Below, in pieces: positions 47,997-56,183 of a DNA stretch of 64,000 nucleotides (its first letter is position 1; every line of letters starts with the position of its first letter). The notes under the pieces were generated by a model, which saw only the letters and a list, made by a program, of their open reading frames with translations, was not told the DNA's origin and did not search any database. Both the position numbers and the translations under genes were made by a program. This DNA is from DATBGS01 sp036557885 (GTDB taxonomy: Bacteria; Chloroflexota; Ktedonobacteria; Ktedonobacterales; DATBGS01), in contig DATBGS010000105.1 in NCBI GenBank assembly GCA_036557885.1, positions 1-64,000 on the forward strand, written 5' to 3'.

Positions 47997-50738
47997 ATGT
48001 CCCAGGAAGTGCTCTATGTTCCCTTCAGCCAGCATGATCGCCACCAGGTTGCTCATGTTCGCACCAGGCGACTTACCCTCATCACCATCGTGGTTGTGCT
48101 CTATCTGCTGGCGGTTGGTACCAGCGCGAAGGCTCTAGTGAGTGGGAATCATTGGTGGGGGCTGGATGCACAACCTGCGTCTTCTGGCTCATCAGCCTGG
48201 CAGATTACCTGGATTGGAAACAGCCTTATTAACGACTACCCGGTTCACGTTGGCGACCAGATTACTCTGGTTGATGGACATGCGCCAGAGAGCGAAGATC
48301 AGATCAATACAGCCAATACGTTGCAGATAGTCACTGCAACTGGGGCTGCCACTCAACCAATTCGCTGGCAAGCTCCAAGCCGTCGGGATAACCTGCTTTC
48401 GATGAGTTGGGTGGTGCTTGGTCTGGTTTCACTTATTTTGGGCCTCCTGGTCTTTCTCCACGCCACTGATCGCATACTGGCGCGGCGTTTCTTTTTTCTC
48501 TTTACTGCGCTTGCTCTAGTGGCTGACCTGGAACCAGCAGCCAGCTTTGGGCAGTTGTTAGCTATCTATGTGTCAAGTACGCTCTCTGTGGGGGTATTTT
48601 TTGGACTTCTCGCTAACTTCCTTTGGCGGTTATTATTTCCAGTTCACAGCCGCTCAGCACTGAAACGCCGGTTGCCAGAAGTTCCAGTCGTCACCGGGCT
48701 GCTAGCTGGCACGTTGTACCTTGTTGTTATTCTGTTGAAGTTGCAAGATTTTCTCCTTGCTTCTCAAGAAATAATCCAGGTCAATAGCGTTCTTAGCGTC
48801 CTCTTATCTCTGGGATTTATCGCGCGCGCCAGTTTTTCTCATCGCGCAGTAACAAAGGAGCGTTCGCGTGCCTTGCTGAGCGGAGTATTTGTAGGTATCC
48901 TTCCTCTCTTCTTCCTCACCGTACTTCCAGAGCTTCTTATTAAGCCGCCGTTAGTTTCCGGCAATGTGAGCGCGCTGGCAGTAATTGCGCTGCCGCTCTC
49001 TTTTGGCTATGCCATTGTGCGTCGTGATCTGCTTCGACTGGATTCACTCATTCGCAAATCGGCCCAGGGGATGCTGGGAGTGATTGGCTTAGCTGTCGTT
49101 GCTGTACTTTTGGCTCAGGCATTAAAGCCTCTTCCACTTGTGAGCGCAGTGACGCTGGGTGTGGTTGCTGGCGCTGTGTTTACCCCGCTCATCTGGCGCG
49201 GAGCGCAGTGGATCACTGAAGCCTGGCTCTTCCCGCAGATGCGTGCTTACCGTCGGCTGATTACAATGGATGAAGCGATTGATCGGACTGGTCTCCAGGC
49301 TGAACGCATTGCTGCTCAACTTGTCAGCGAGGTGCATCTGGCGCTGCCTGTGCGTCGTGTGGCGCTCTTTGTGCCAGAAAAACGCACCAGGCGCCTGCTG
49401 GCGGTGTTGCTCCCATCTGCTCAAGCCACCAAAGAGGAGCAACCCACCGCAGTGCGTCCGCCAGAGATGCAGGGCGTACATACTCCCCCGCCCATCCTGG
49501 ATGAGGCTACTGCCCTTACCCTGGATGACATCGTGTATTCCCAGCTTAATCGAGGAGCCAGAGTTGTTCTGGTTGAGCCAGATGTCCACGCTGCTCCGTC
49601 TGGCGAGCCGCGCACTAATCTGCATGGCTCGGAGAATCAGCCAAACGAGCACTGGGAGGCTGAGGTTGAGAGGGAAATGATGCTTGACCTGGAAAGCTGG
49701 CATCTCCTGCTGCCAATGCGCGTCCAGAATCGGCTGGTAGCGATCCTGGCGCTCAGCAGAAGGGAAGACGGGCAGGCATATTCAGATACCGATCAGCAAC
49801 TCCTGCGCATCCTTGCTGCGCGGCGAGCGCTGACCCTGGATTACGCCCTGCTCTACGCCGAACTCCACACCGCCTACGAACGGCGCCAGGAGTTGGACCG
49901 CTTGAAAGATCAGTTTATTGTGACGGCGCATCACGAGCTGCGCACTCCACTCACAGGCGTGCAGGGCTATCTGGAACTTTTGCGAGACTTGGGGCCAGAG
50001 GGACGAGCCACGCGCCCGGAGGAAGTCCAGATGTTTGTTGACCGCGCCTGCCGCGCTGCTGACGAACTCAATGAGCAACTGGATAGCTTGCTTATGGCTG
50101 CTGAAGCCGACCTTCGGCAGACCAAGCTCATCTCCCAGGCAGTGGACCTGGCGAGCATTGGGCAGCGCGTCATCCAAAACCTGGATTCTCTCGCTCAACG
50201 CGGCCATCATCGTGTGCGCAGCACGATTCCCCCTGAGTTGCAGGTCAGGGCCGACCCCAAAGCCTTATTTCGCGTGCTGCTCAACCTGCTTTCCAATGCT
50301 CTCAAATATAGCCCGGAGGGTCGGCCAGTAATTTTTGATGCCCGTGCCTTTCTGCTCACCAGTTCTCCTGGCTCCGGTGGTCTTTCAGAAGGAGGGGCGT
50401 CATCAAGAGCAATGGCCGAGATTGTTGTGCGCGATTGGGGGCGGGGGATTCCACCCAAAGAGCAATATAAGCTCTTTGAGCGCTTCACCCGGCTAGAACG
50501 TGATCTCAACAGCACAGAGCGGGGGAGCGGCCTGGGGCTTGCAATTTGCAAGGAACTGATAGAGGGGATGGGCGGGAATATCTGGGTGGAAAGCAGCGGC
50601 GTGCCTGGCGCCGGGAGCGCCTTCCATCTGACTTTGCCGCTTGTCGGAGCGCTCAATCAGCCATCGGGCGGAAGCCTGAAGCACACGACGGCGCCCCTGC
50701 AACAGCCATTTCCAGGGAACGAAGAAGCGCCCGCTTGA
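47997..50738 (+). CDS. ComP-like polytopic sensor histidine kinase
   Basis: This is a 913-residue membrane kinase. After a first helix (about 26-46) comes an extracytoplasmic domain of about 90 residues with the PDZ-like VHVGDQITLVDGHAPES. Seven or so further helices follow, ending with LPLSFGYAIVRRDLLRLDSL. ComP of Bacillus has the same order: one helix, a PDZ-like loop, a helix bundle, then a SYAILK-like segment. A GAF-like region (about 440-610), HisKA with His646 in VTAHHELRTPLTGV, and HATPase_c (NLLSNALKYSP, DWGRGIPP, GSGLGLAI) complete it. HisKA replaces the HisKA_3 of ComP. No response regulator is adjacent. The SD GGGGAGG is strong. Confidence 0.85.
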   Translation: MSQEVLYVPFSQHDRHQVAHVRTRRLTLITIVVVLYLLAVGTSAKALVSGNHWWGLDAQPASSGSSAWQITWIGNSLINDYPVHVGDQITLVDGHAPESEDQINTANTLQIVTATGAATQPIRWQAPSRRDNLLSMSWVVLGLVSLILGLLVFLHATDRILARRFFFLFTALALVADLEPAASFGQLLAIYVSSTLSVGVFFGLLANFLWRLLFPVHSRSALKRRLPEVPVVTGLLAGTLYLVVILLKLQDFLLASQEIIQVNSVLSVLLSLGFIARASFSHRAVTKERSRALLSGVFVGILPLFFLTVLPELLIKPPLVSGNVSALAVIALPLSFGYAIVRRDLLRLDSLIRKSAQGMLGVIGLAVVAVLLAQALKPLPLVSAVTLGVVAGAVFTPLIWRGAQWITEAWLFPQMRAYRRLITMDEAIDRTGLQAERIAAQLVSEVHLALPVRRVALFVPEKRTRRLLAVLLPSAQATKEEQPTAVRPPEMQGVHTPPPILDEATALTLDDIVYSQLNRGARVVLVEPDVHAAPSGEPRTNLHGSENQPNEHWEAEVEREMMLDLESWHLLLPMRVQNRLVAILALSRREDGQAYSDTDQQLLRILAARRALTLDYALLYAELHTAYERRQELDRLKDQFIVTAHHELRTPLTGVQGYLELLRDLGPEGRATRPEEVQMFVDRACRAADELNEQLDSLLMAAEADLRQTKLISQAVDLASIGQRVIQNLDSLAQRGHHRVRSTIPPELQVRADPKALFRVLLNLLSNALKYSPEGRPVIFDARAFLLTSSPGSGGLSEGGASSRAMAEIVVRDWGRGIPPKEQYKLFERFTRLERDLNSTERGSGLGLAICKELIEGMGGNIWVESSGVPGAGSAFHLTLPLVGALNQPSGGSLKHTTAPLQQPFPGNEEAPA

Positions 50739-50819
50739 ACGGAGTACTCACCAGCAATCGTGTTACGGCGGCGCTTTGCTGCTGTGCCAGAAAGAATAAG
50801 TTGAAGTGGAGGAATTACT

Positions 50820-52046
50820 ATGAGCCAGGAAGAGATGCACCCTTTGGGTGAGAAAAAGCCAGGAGAACAGATCACCTGCTGCGTGGTTGGGGCTGGCCCT
50901 GCTGGGGCTGTTCTGGCCTATATGCTGGCACGCAAAGGCATTTCGGTTGCGCTGCTGGAGGCGCACCTTGATTTTGACCGCGACTTTCGCGGCGATACCA
51001 TCCACCCCTCAATTCTGGAGGTGATGGATGAGCTTGGGCTGGCCGATGATCTGCTCAAGCTGCCACACACCAGGCTTGACTCGATGTCTGCCCAGGGCGG
51101 TGAAGGTCCGTTCACGCTGGCCGACTTTAGCCACCTCAAGACCAAGTTCCCTTTTATCGCCTTTATGCCCCAGGCGCGGTTCCTGGCGTTTATAACAGAC
51201 CAGGCCAAGCGCTTCCCCAACTTCCACCTGCACCTGGGTGCGCGGGTGGAAGAGGTGAATGAGGAAGATGGTGTGGTGCGTGGGGTGCGCTACCGCGCGC
51301 AGGACGGCATGCAGGAACTGCGGGCGCTGCTGACGGTTGGGGCCGACGGGCGTTTTTCGCGGCTGCGGCGGCTGGGTGGCTTTGAGGCCGTTGCCTCGTC
51401 GCCGCCAATGGATGTACTCTGGTTTCGCCTCTCGCGCAAGCCTGAAGACAGTCATGGTGTGCAGGCACGCTTCGGGAGCGGCCATGTGCTGATAGAATTG
51501 GAACGCGAGGAGCAGTGGCAGATTGGCTTTGTGATTGTCAAAGGCACCTTTCAGGAGTTTAAAGCCGCCGGGCTGGAAGCGCTGCGCCAGGCGATTACAG
51601 AAACCGCTCCAGAATTGGCTGATCGTGTCTCCGAATTGCAAGACTGGCATCAAGTCTCGGTGCTTTCTGTGGAGGCTGATCGCCTCACACGCTGGTATAA
51701 GCCGGGCCTGCTCCTGATTGGCGATGCCGCGCATGTCATGTCGCCCGTTGGAGGCAATGGCATCAACTACGCCGTGATGGACGCGGTGGCAACGGCGAAT
51801 CTGCTGAGCGAGCCGCTTTTGAGCGGGCACGTCTCGGAGGATGATCTCGCGCGAGTCCAGCATCGGCGCGAGCGGCCCACACAAATCATCCAGGCCATTG
51901 TGAATCAGATGCAGGAGCGCCTGATCAAAAGCGCCCTTGACCCGGACAAACAGGTACAGGTTCCGCGCTTCCTGCGCTGGCCGGTGGTGCGCGAAATTCC
52001 AGCGCGTATTGTTGCCTTTGGTATCAGGCCGGAGCATGTGCAATAG
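50820..52046 (+). CDS. FAD-dependent monooxygenase (PHBH/UbiH group)
   Basis: This is a 408-residue flavoprotein. The ADP-binding GxGxxG is in CCVVGAGPAGAVLAYMLARKG, the second nucleotide motif is in LLTVGADGRFSRLRR (DG motif), and the GD motif is in LLLIGDAAHVMSPVGGNGIN, where flavin contacts lie. These are the three signatures of class A aromatic hydroxylases. GGAGG precedes the ATG. It starts 81 bp after the kinase gene on the same strand and 25 bp before the SARP regulator. It could hydroxylate a secondary metabolite or a lipid (inference); the substrate is unknown. Confidence 0.9.
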   Translation: MSQEEMHPLGEKKPGEQITCCVVGAGPAGAVLAYMLARKGISVALLEAHLDFDRDFRGDTIHPSILEVMDELGLADDLLKLPHTRLDSMSAQGGEGPFTLADFSHLKTKFPFIAFMPQARFLAFITDQAKRFPNFHLHLGARVEEVNEEDGVVRGVRYRAQDGMQELRALLTVGADGRFSRLRRLGGFEAVASSPPMDVLWFRLSRKPEDSHGVQARFGSGHVLIELEREEQWQIGFVIVKGTFQEFKAAGLEALRQAITETAPELADRVSELQDWHQVSVLSVEADRLTRWYKPGLLLIGDAAHVMSPVGGNGINYAVMDAVATANLLSEPLLSGHVSEDDLARVQHRRERPTQIIQAIVNQMQERLIKSALDPDKQVQVPRFLRWPVVREIPARIVAFGIRPEHVQ

Positions 52047-52071
52047 TGAGCAGGTTTGTTGAGGTGGTTGA

Positions 52072-55026
52072 ATGAACAGATTGGCGCTTGCTTTTCTTGG
52101 CCTGCCCCAGATTGAGCATGATGGGGTGCCGGTGACGGTTGATACCCGCAAAGCCATTGCGCTGCTGGCCTATCTTGCCATCACCCATCAGCATCACAGC
52201 CGCGACAAGCTGGCTGCGCTGCTCTGGCCCGACTACGATCAGAGCCATGCGCGCGGCGCGCTGCGTCGCACGCTTTCCACGCTGCATAAGGCGCTGGACG
52301 GCGGCTGGCTGGACCTGGAACGCGAAACCATTGGCTTATCCCATCAAGATACTATCTGGTTTGATGTCGAGGCATTTGCCAGCCAGTTAGCGCGCTGTCG
52401 CGCCCATCGCCACCCCATAACAAGCGTGTGCCCTCAGTGCGTAGAGCCGCTCACCGAGGCCGTGAAGCTGTATCGGGACGACTTTCTGGCCGGGTTTAGC
52501 CTGCGCGATAGCCCGGAGTTTGATGACTGGCAATATTTCCAGGCCGAGGGCCTGCGGCGCGACCTGGCAGGCGCGCTGGAGCGCTTGATTGCCTGTCAGA
52601 GTGCGATGGGCGCGTTTGAGGCGGCCATTAGCTCGGCGCGTCGCTGGCTGGCGCTTGATCGTTTGCATGAGCCTGCGCATCGCACGCTGATGCAGCTTTA
52701 TGCCTGGGCCGGGCAGCGCGCCGCTGCCATTCACCAGTACCGAGAATGTGTGCAGGTGCTGGAGCAGGAGCTAGGCGTAGCCCCGCTGGAGGAGACAACC
52801 CGGCTCTATCAGAGCATCAAAGAAAACCATCTGCTCTCGCGCCCGGCAGCATGGGAAGCCACCAGTTCGCACTCCCTCACGCCAGCAAGCTCGCAAAACG
52901 GGACAACGCCTGCATCTGGCCCCACGACTTCATCTTCACCAATTCGGCCTGGTGTCGGTTCTGCTCTGGTGGGGCGCGACCACGAATGGGCGGCATTGCG
53001 CGCTGCTTTCGACAACAGCCGCGCCAGCGGCCAGATGGCGATGATTGAGGGCGAGGCAGGCATTGGCAAAACCCGCTTACTTGAAGAGTTTTTGGCCTCG
53101 CTCCAGAACAGCGGCGCCGTCGTTCTGGCGACGCGCTGCTACGAAGGCGAAACGCATCTGGCTTATGGTCCGGTTGTGGCCGCGTTGCGCGCCGCCCTTG
53201 CCCAAAAAGGGCAGAGCCACTGGATGGAGAGCGTGCCGACCATCTGGCTGAGCGAGGCAGCACGCTTGCTCCCAGAACTCGCCACGCTGCGCCCAAATCT
53301 GCCGCCAGCCCCGGCGCTGGATAGCCCCGGCGCACAAAGCCGCTTTTTTGAAGGGCTGCGGCAGGTGGTGCTGGCGTTGTGCCAGGGTGAGCAGCCTGGG
53401 GTGATTTGTGTTGATGATTTGCACTGGGCCGATGAAGCCTCGCTTGATCTGCTAACCTATCTGGCGCGCCGGTTGCACGAACATCCCCTTTGCCTCGTGC
53501 TTACCTGGCGCAGTGAGCAACTCGCCAACCGGCCCCGCCTGCGCCAGCTTTTGCTGGAGGCGCAGCGCTCCGGGCAGGCGACGCTGCTGACGCTGAGTCG
53601 CTTCAGCGAGGAGATGGTGCGCGAACTGGTGCAAGTGCTGGCCGCAGAAAAAGTAGCGCTGGCAGAACGGTTGTATCAAGAAACTGAGGGCATCCCGCTG
53701 TTTTTAATTGAGTATCTTACCGCGCTCACCAGCGGCGTGCTCGCGCCAGCAGAGCCATCCTGGTCTTTGCCGGGCGGTGTGCGTGATCTGTTGCATTCGC
53801 GGCTGATACCTATCAGCGAGACTGGTTCGCAGGTGCTGGCTACGGCGGCTGTGCTTGGCAAGGCGTTTGAGTTTGATACCCTGCGGGACGCCAGCGGACG
53901 CAGCGAGGAAGAAGCTGTGCTGGCGTTGGAGGAACTGCTCACGCAGGGACTGCTCCGCGAGTGGCGCAGCGACCCCGGCGCGCAGGCCCCTCTCTACGAT
54001 TTCACCCATGAAAAGCTGCGCGAACTGGTGTACGAAGAAACAAGCCTGGCCCGGCGCAGGCTGCTGCACCGCCGCGTGGCGGAGGCGCTGGCGAGCCGGG
54101 CACGCGGCCAACGCGAGGGAGCGCTGGCGGGGCAGATTGCGCACCACTACCAGCAGGCCGGAAGCGAGGCAAACGCCGCGCATTATTATCAGTTGGCCGG
54201 GGAACACGCCCGCGCGCTCTATGCCAATGTGGAAGCGCTCGATCATTTCCAGACGGCGCTGGCGATGGGGCATCCCGAACCCGCCGCGCTCCATGAGAGC
54301 ATTGGCGATCTGCACACCCTGCGCGGAGAGTACAGCGCGGCTCTGCGCTGCTATGAGACGGCTGCCGCGCTTGCGGGGCCAGGAGCCATAGCGCAGCTTG
54401 AGCACAAGCTCGCTGCCATCTATGAACGGCGCGGCGAGTGGGACCACGCGGAGAGCCATTTCGAGGAAGCGCTGGCAGCGCTTGGGAAGCAGGGGGAGGC
54501 AGCAGAGCGCTCACGTCTGTACGCGGATTGGAGCCGCGCTGCGCATCGGCGCGGGCAGCCACAACAGGCGCTCGATCTTGCCGGGCAAGCGCTCACGCTG
54601 GCCGAAGCCGCGCAGGACACCCACGCGCTGGCCCAGGCGCACAATATCCTGGGCATCCTCGCCAGCAGCCAGGGCCAGCTTGAAACGGCGCGCCAGCACC
54701 TGGAGCAAAGCCTGGCCCTGGCCGAGCGCTTAAACGAGCCTGGCGCCCAGGCAGCGGCGCTGAATAATCTGGCGCTTGTCTCTGGGGCGAGCGGAGATAC
54801 CGGGCGCGCGCTCAAGCTAGCGGAGGCAGCGCTGGCGCTCTGTGTGGCGCAGGGAGATCGCCACCGCGAGGCCGCGCTGCAAAACAACCTGGCCGATTTG
54901 CTGCATCACGCTGGCCGCACCGAGGATGCCATGCCGCATCTCACCAAAGCCGTCAGCATTTATGCCGAGATTCATATAGAGGCAGGTACGCTCCAGCCCG
55001 AAATCTGGAAGCTAAGCGAGTGGTGA
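52072..55026 (+). CDS. SARP-type regulator: winged helix-BTAD-AAA ATPase-TPR
   Basis: This 984-residue protein has the AfsR-like order. An N-terminal OmpR-type winged helix (about 1-100, with DTRKAIALLAYLAITHQHHS and DKLAALLWPD) is followed by a BTAD domain (about 105-255, GFSLRDSPEFDDW and LDRLHEPAHRTLMQLYAWAG). A disordered linker leads to an AAA/STAND ATPase with Walker A GEAGIGKT (327-334) and Walker B VICVDDLHWADEA. TPR units fill the C-terminus (from about 690). Such proteins activate secondary metabolism or pathway genes. GAGGTGG lies before the ATG. It is the last gene of a co-directional run from the ComX-like peptide, and could be an output or a target of that signalling (inference). 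Confidence 0.92.
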   Translation: MNRLALAFLGLPQIEHDGVPVTVDTRKAIALLAYLAITHQHHSRDKLAALLWPDYDQSHARGALRRTLSTLHKALDGGWLDLERETIGLSHQDTIWFDVEAFASQLARCRAHRHPITSVCPQCVEPLTEAVKLYRDDFLAGFSLRDSPEFDDWQYFQAEGLRRDLAGALERLIACQSAMGAFEAAISSARRWLALDRLHEPAHRTLMQLYAWAGQRAAAIHQYRECVQVLEQELGVAPLEETTRLYQSIKENHLLSRPAAWEATSSHSLTPASSQNGTTPASGPTTSSSPIRPGVGSALVGRDHEWAALRAAFDNSRASGQMAMIEGEAGIGKTRLLEEFLASLQNSGAVVLATRCYEGETHLAYGPVVAALRAALAQKGQSHWMESVPTIWLSEAARLLPELATLRPNLPPAPALDSPGAQSRFFEGLRQVVLALCQGEQPGVICVDDLHWADEASLDLLTYLARRLHEHPLCLVLTWRSEQLANRPRLRQLLLEAQRSGQATLLTLSRFSEEMVRELVQVLAAEKVALAERLYQETEGIPLFLIEYLTALTSGVLAPAEPSWSLPGGVRDLLHSRLIPISETGSQVLATAAVLGKAFEFDTLRDASGRSEEEAVLALEELLTQGLLREWRSDPGAQAPLYDFTHEKLRELVYEETSLARRRLLHRRVAEALASRARGQREGALAGQIAHHYQQAGSEANAAHYYQLAGEHARALYANVEALDHFQTALAMGHPEPAALHESIGDLHTLRGEYSAALRCYETAAALAGPGAIAQLEHKLAAIYERRGEWDHAESHFEEALAALGKQGEAAERSRLYADWSRAAHRRGQPQQALDLAGQALTLAEAAQDTHALAQAHNILGILASSQGQLETARQHLEQSLALAERLNEPGAQAAALNNLALVSGASGDTGRALKLAEAALALCVAQGDRHREAALQNNLADLLHHAGRTEDAMPHLTKAVSIYAEIHIEAGTLQPEIWKLSEW

Positions 55027-55044
55027 AATGACGCCACCAATCTT

Positions 55045-55155
55045 CTTTCTTCTTTCTTCGTAAGAAAGTGAAAGGCCACCGCCCAGCCTACTTTCTTCTT
55101 TCTTCATAAGAGACTGAAAAGCCATCGCTCAACCTACTTTCTTCTTTCTTCGTAA
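55045..55155. repeat. 46-bp tandem repeat, 2.4 copies
   Basis: Units begin at 55045, 55091 and 55137, each opening with CTTTCTTCTTTCTTC, with exactly 46-bp spacing. The first two differ at about eight positions and the third is partial. It lies just after the SARP regulator stop. The pyrimidine-rich strand is the coding strand of that gene. Confidence 0.75.
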
Positions 55156-55164
55156 AAGCGTCAT

Positions 55165-55192
55165 GGGCGTTTCAGCATTCACTGAAACGCCC
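55165..55192. terminator. Hairpin between convergent genes
   Basis: GGGCGTTTCAG (55165-55175) pairs perfectly with CTGAAACGCCC (55182-55192). On the minus strand it is followed by ATGACGCTTTTACG, on the plus strand by GCTGATTTGC. It probably works mainly for the minus-strand membrane-protein gene. Confidence 0.6.
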
Positions 55193-55228
55193 GCTGATTT
55201 GCAGCTTTCGATTTTGTCCAACGCCACA

Positions 55229-56080
55229 CTACACACCCACGCCCACTTTCTGCGCCGGAACCTGTGGCTGCTCCTGCTGAGATGCCTGGCTTTGCTTCTC
55301 CAGCATGGTGATTACCAGATACGCCAGCCCGCCCAACAGCGCCAGCGCGCCTCCAATTGTGCCCCAGCTTCCAGGGTGGGTTGGCACCGTCTGCGCTGCT
55401 GCGCCCAGATAGACCAAGGCGATACCTGTGATGCCGCTCAGCATCCGCCAGCCTGGGCGCTTCAGAGCCGCCAGAAACCCAGCCAGGAGGAGCAGCCCTT
55501 CCAGCAGCGCGGTGCTAATCCAATGCAAGTTTTGCGCGTGCTCGCTGGCCTTATCGGTAAGCTGTAATTCCACGTTTTGCCAGATATTCGGCGCCAGCGC
55601 CAGCAGCACCACAGCACTCAACGCCAGCAGTGGCAGGCTCAGTTCCTCGCGCTTGAATGTGAGCAGTTCTCTCGGCGCAGGATAAGCGAGGAGAAAGACG
55701 GCCAGAATAACCGCCGGAAAGAGATAGTTCATTGGGCGGGTAAACGCAAAGAGCAGCATGGTGAGTGCGAAGATCAGAGCGCTCAGGGTAAAGAACTGGG
55801 CAAGCACAAGCCTGCGTTGCCCCTGCCAGACCAAACCCAGCAGCGTGCCAGCAAGGACAATGCTCGCCAGCGTGCCGCCAACTGCATCATGCCAGCGGTG
55901 CAACTCTGGAGTGTAGGTGACCGAGGCCGGGCTAATAGCGAGTGGGACGATTTTCCAGGGGGCAAGCAGAGCGGGCGCACCAAAGGCCAGAAACACCAGC
56001 GCCAACACGCCTGCGACACCGCCCAGGGCGATCTTGCGCCCCTTTTTGACATCATGCAGGGGAATAATTGAGACAGCCAT
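55229..56080 (-). CDS. Eight-helix membrane protein of unknown function
   Basis: This is a 283-residue hydrophobic protein with about eight membrane helices. The segment SPASVTYTPELHRWHDAVGGTL followed by LGLVWQGQRRLVLAQFF lies between helices two and three, and a Gln-rich cytoplasmic tail ends the protein. I cannot place it in a family. AAAGGAGC lies about nine bases before the chosen ATG; a start eight codons upstream has no SD. It is convergent with the SARP regulator and downstream of the FAD oxidoreductase on the same strand. Confidence 0.65.
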   Translation of the reverse strand: MAVSIIPLHDVKKGRKIALGGVAGVLALVFLAFGAPALLAPWKIVPLAISPASVTYTPELHRWHDAVGGTLASIVLAGTLLGLVWQGQRRLVLAQFFTLSALIFALTMLLFAFTRPMNYLFPAVILAVFLLAYPAPRELLTFKREELSLPLLALSAVVLLALAPNIWQNVELQLTDKASEHAQNLHWISTALLEGLLLLAGFLAALKRPGWRMLSGITGIALVYLGAAAQTVPTHPGSWGTIGGALALLGGLAYLVITMLEKQSQASQQEQPQVPAQKVGVGV

Positions 56081-56183
56081 CGTGGTAGCTCCTTTCGGGA
56101 CCAATCATTTTGATGTTCTGTCTCTACTGTAGCGGCTCCCCGTCCTGAGATCGTTACGGCAAGCGTTACGGCTCTGGGCGCTC

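Noticed and set aside
50739..50819. A ComA-like response regulator gene after the ComP-like kinase
   Set aside because: The 81-bp gap cannot hold one and the next genes are a monooxygenase and a SARP regulator; the only response regulator in the window pairs with the KdpD-like kinase.
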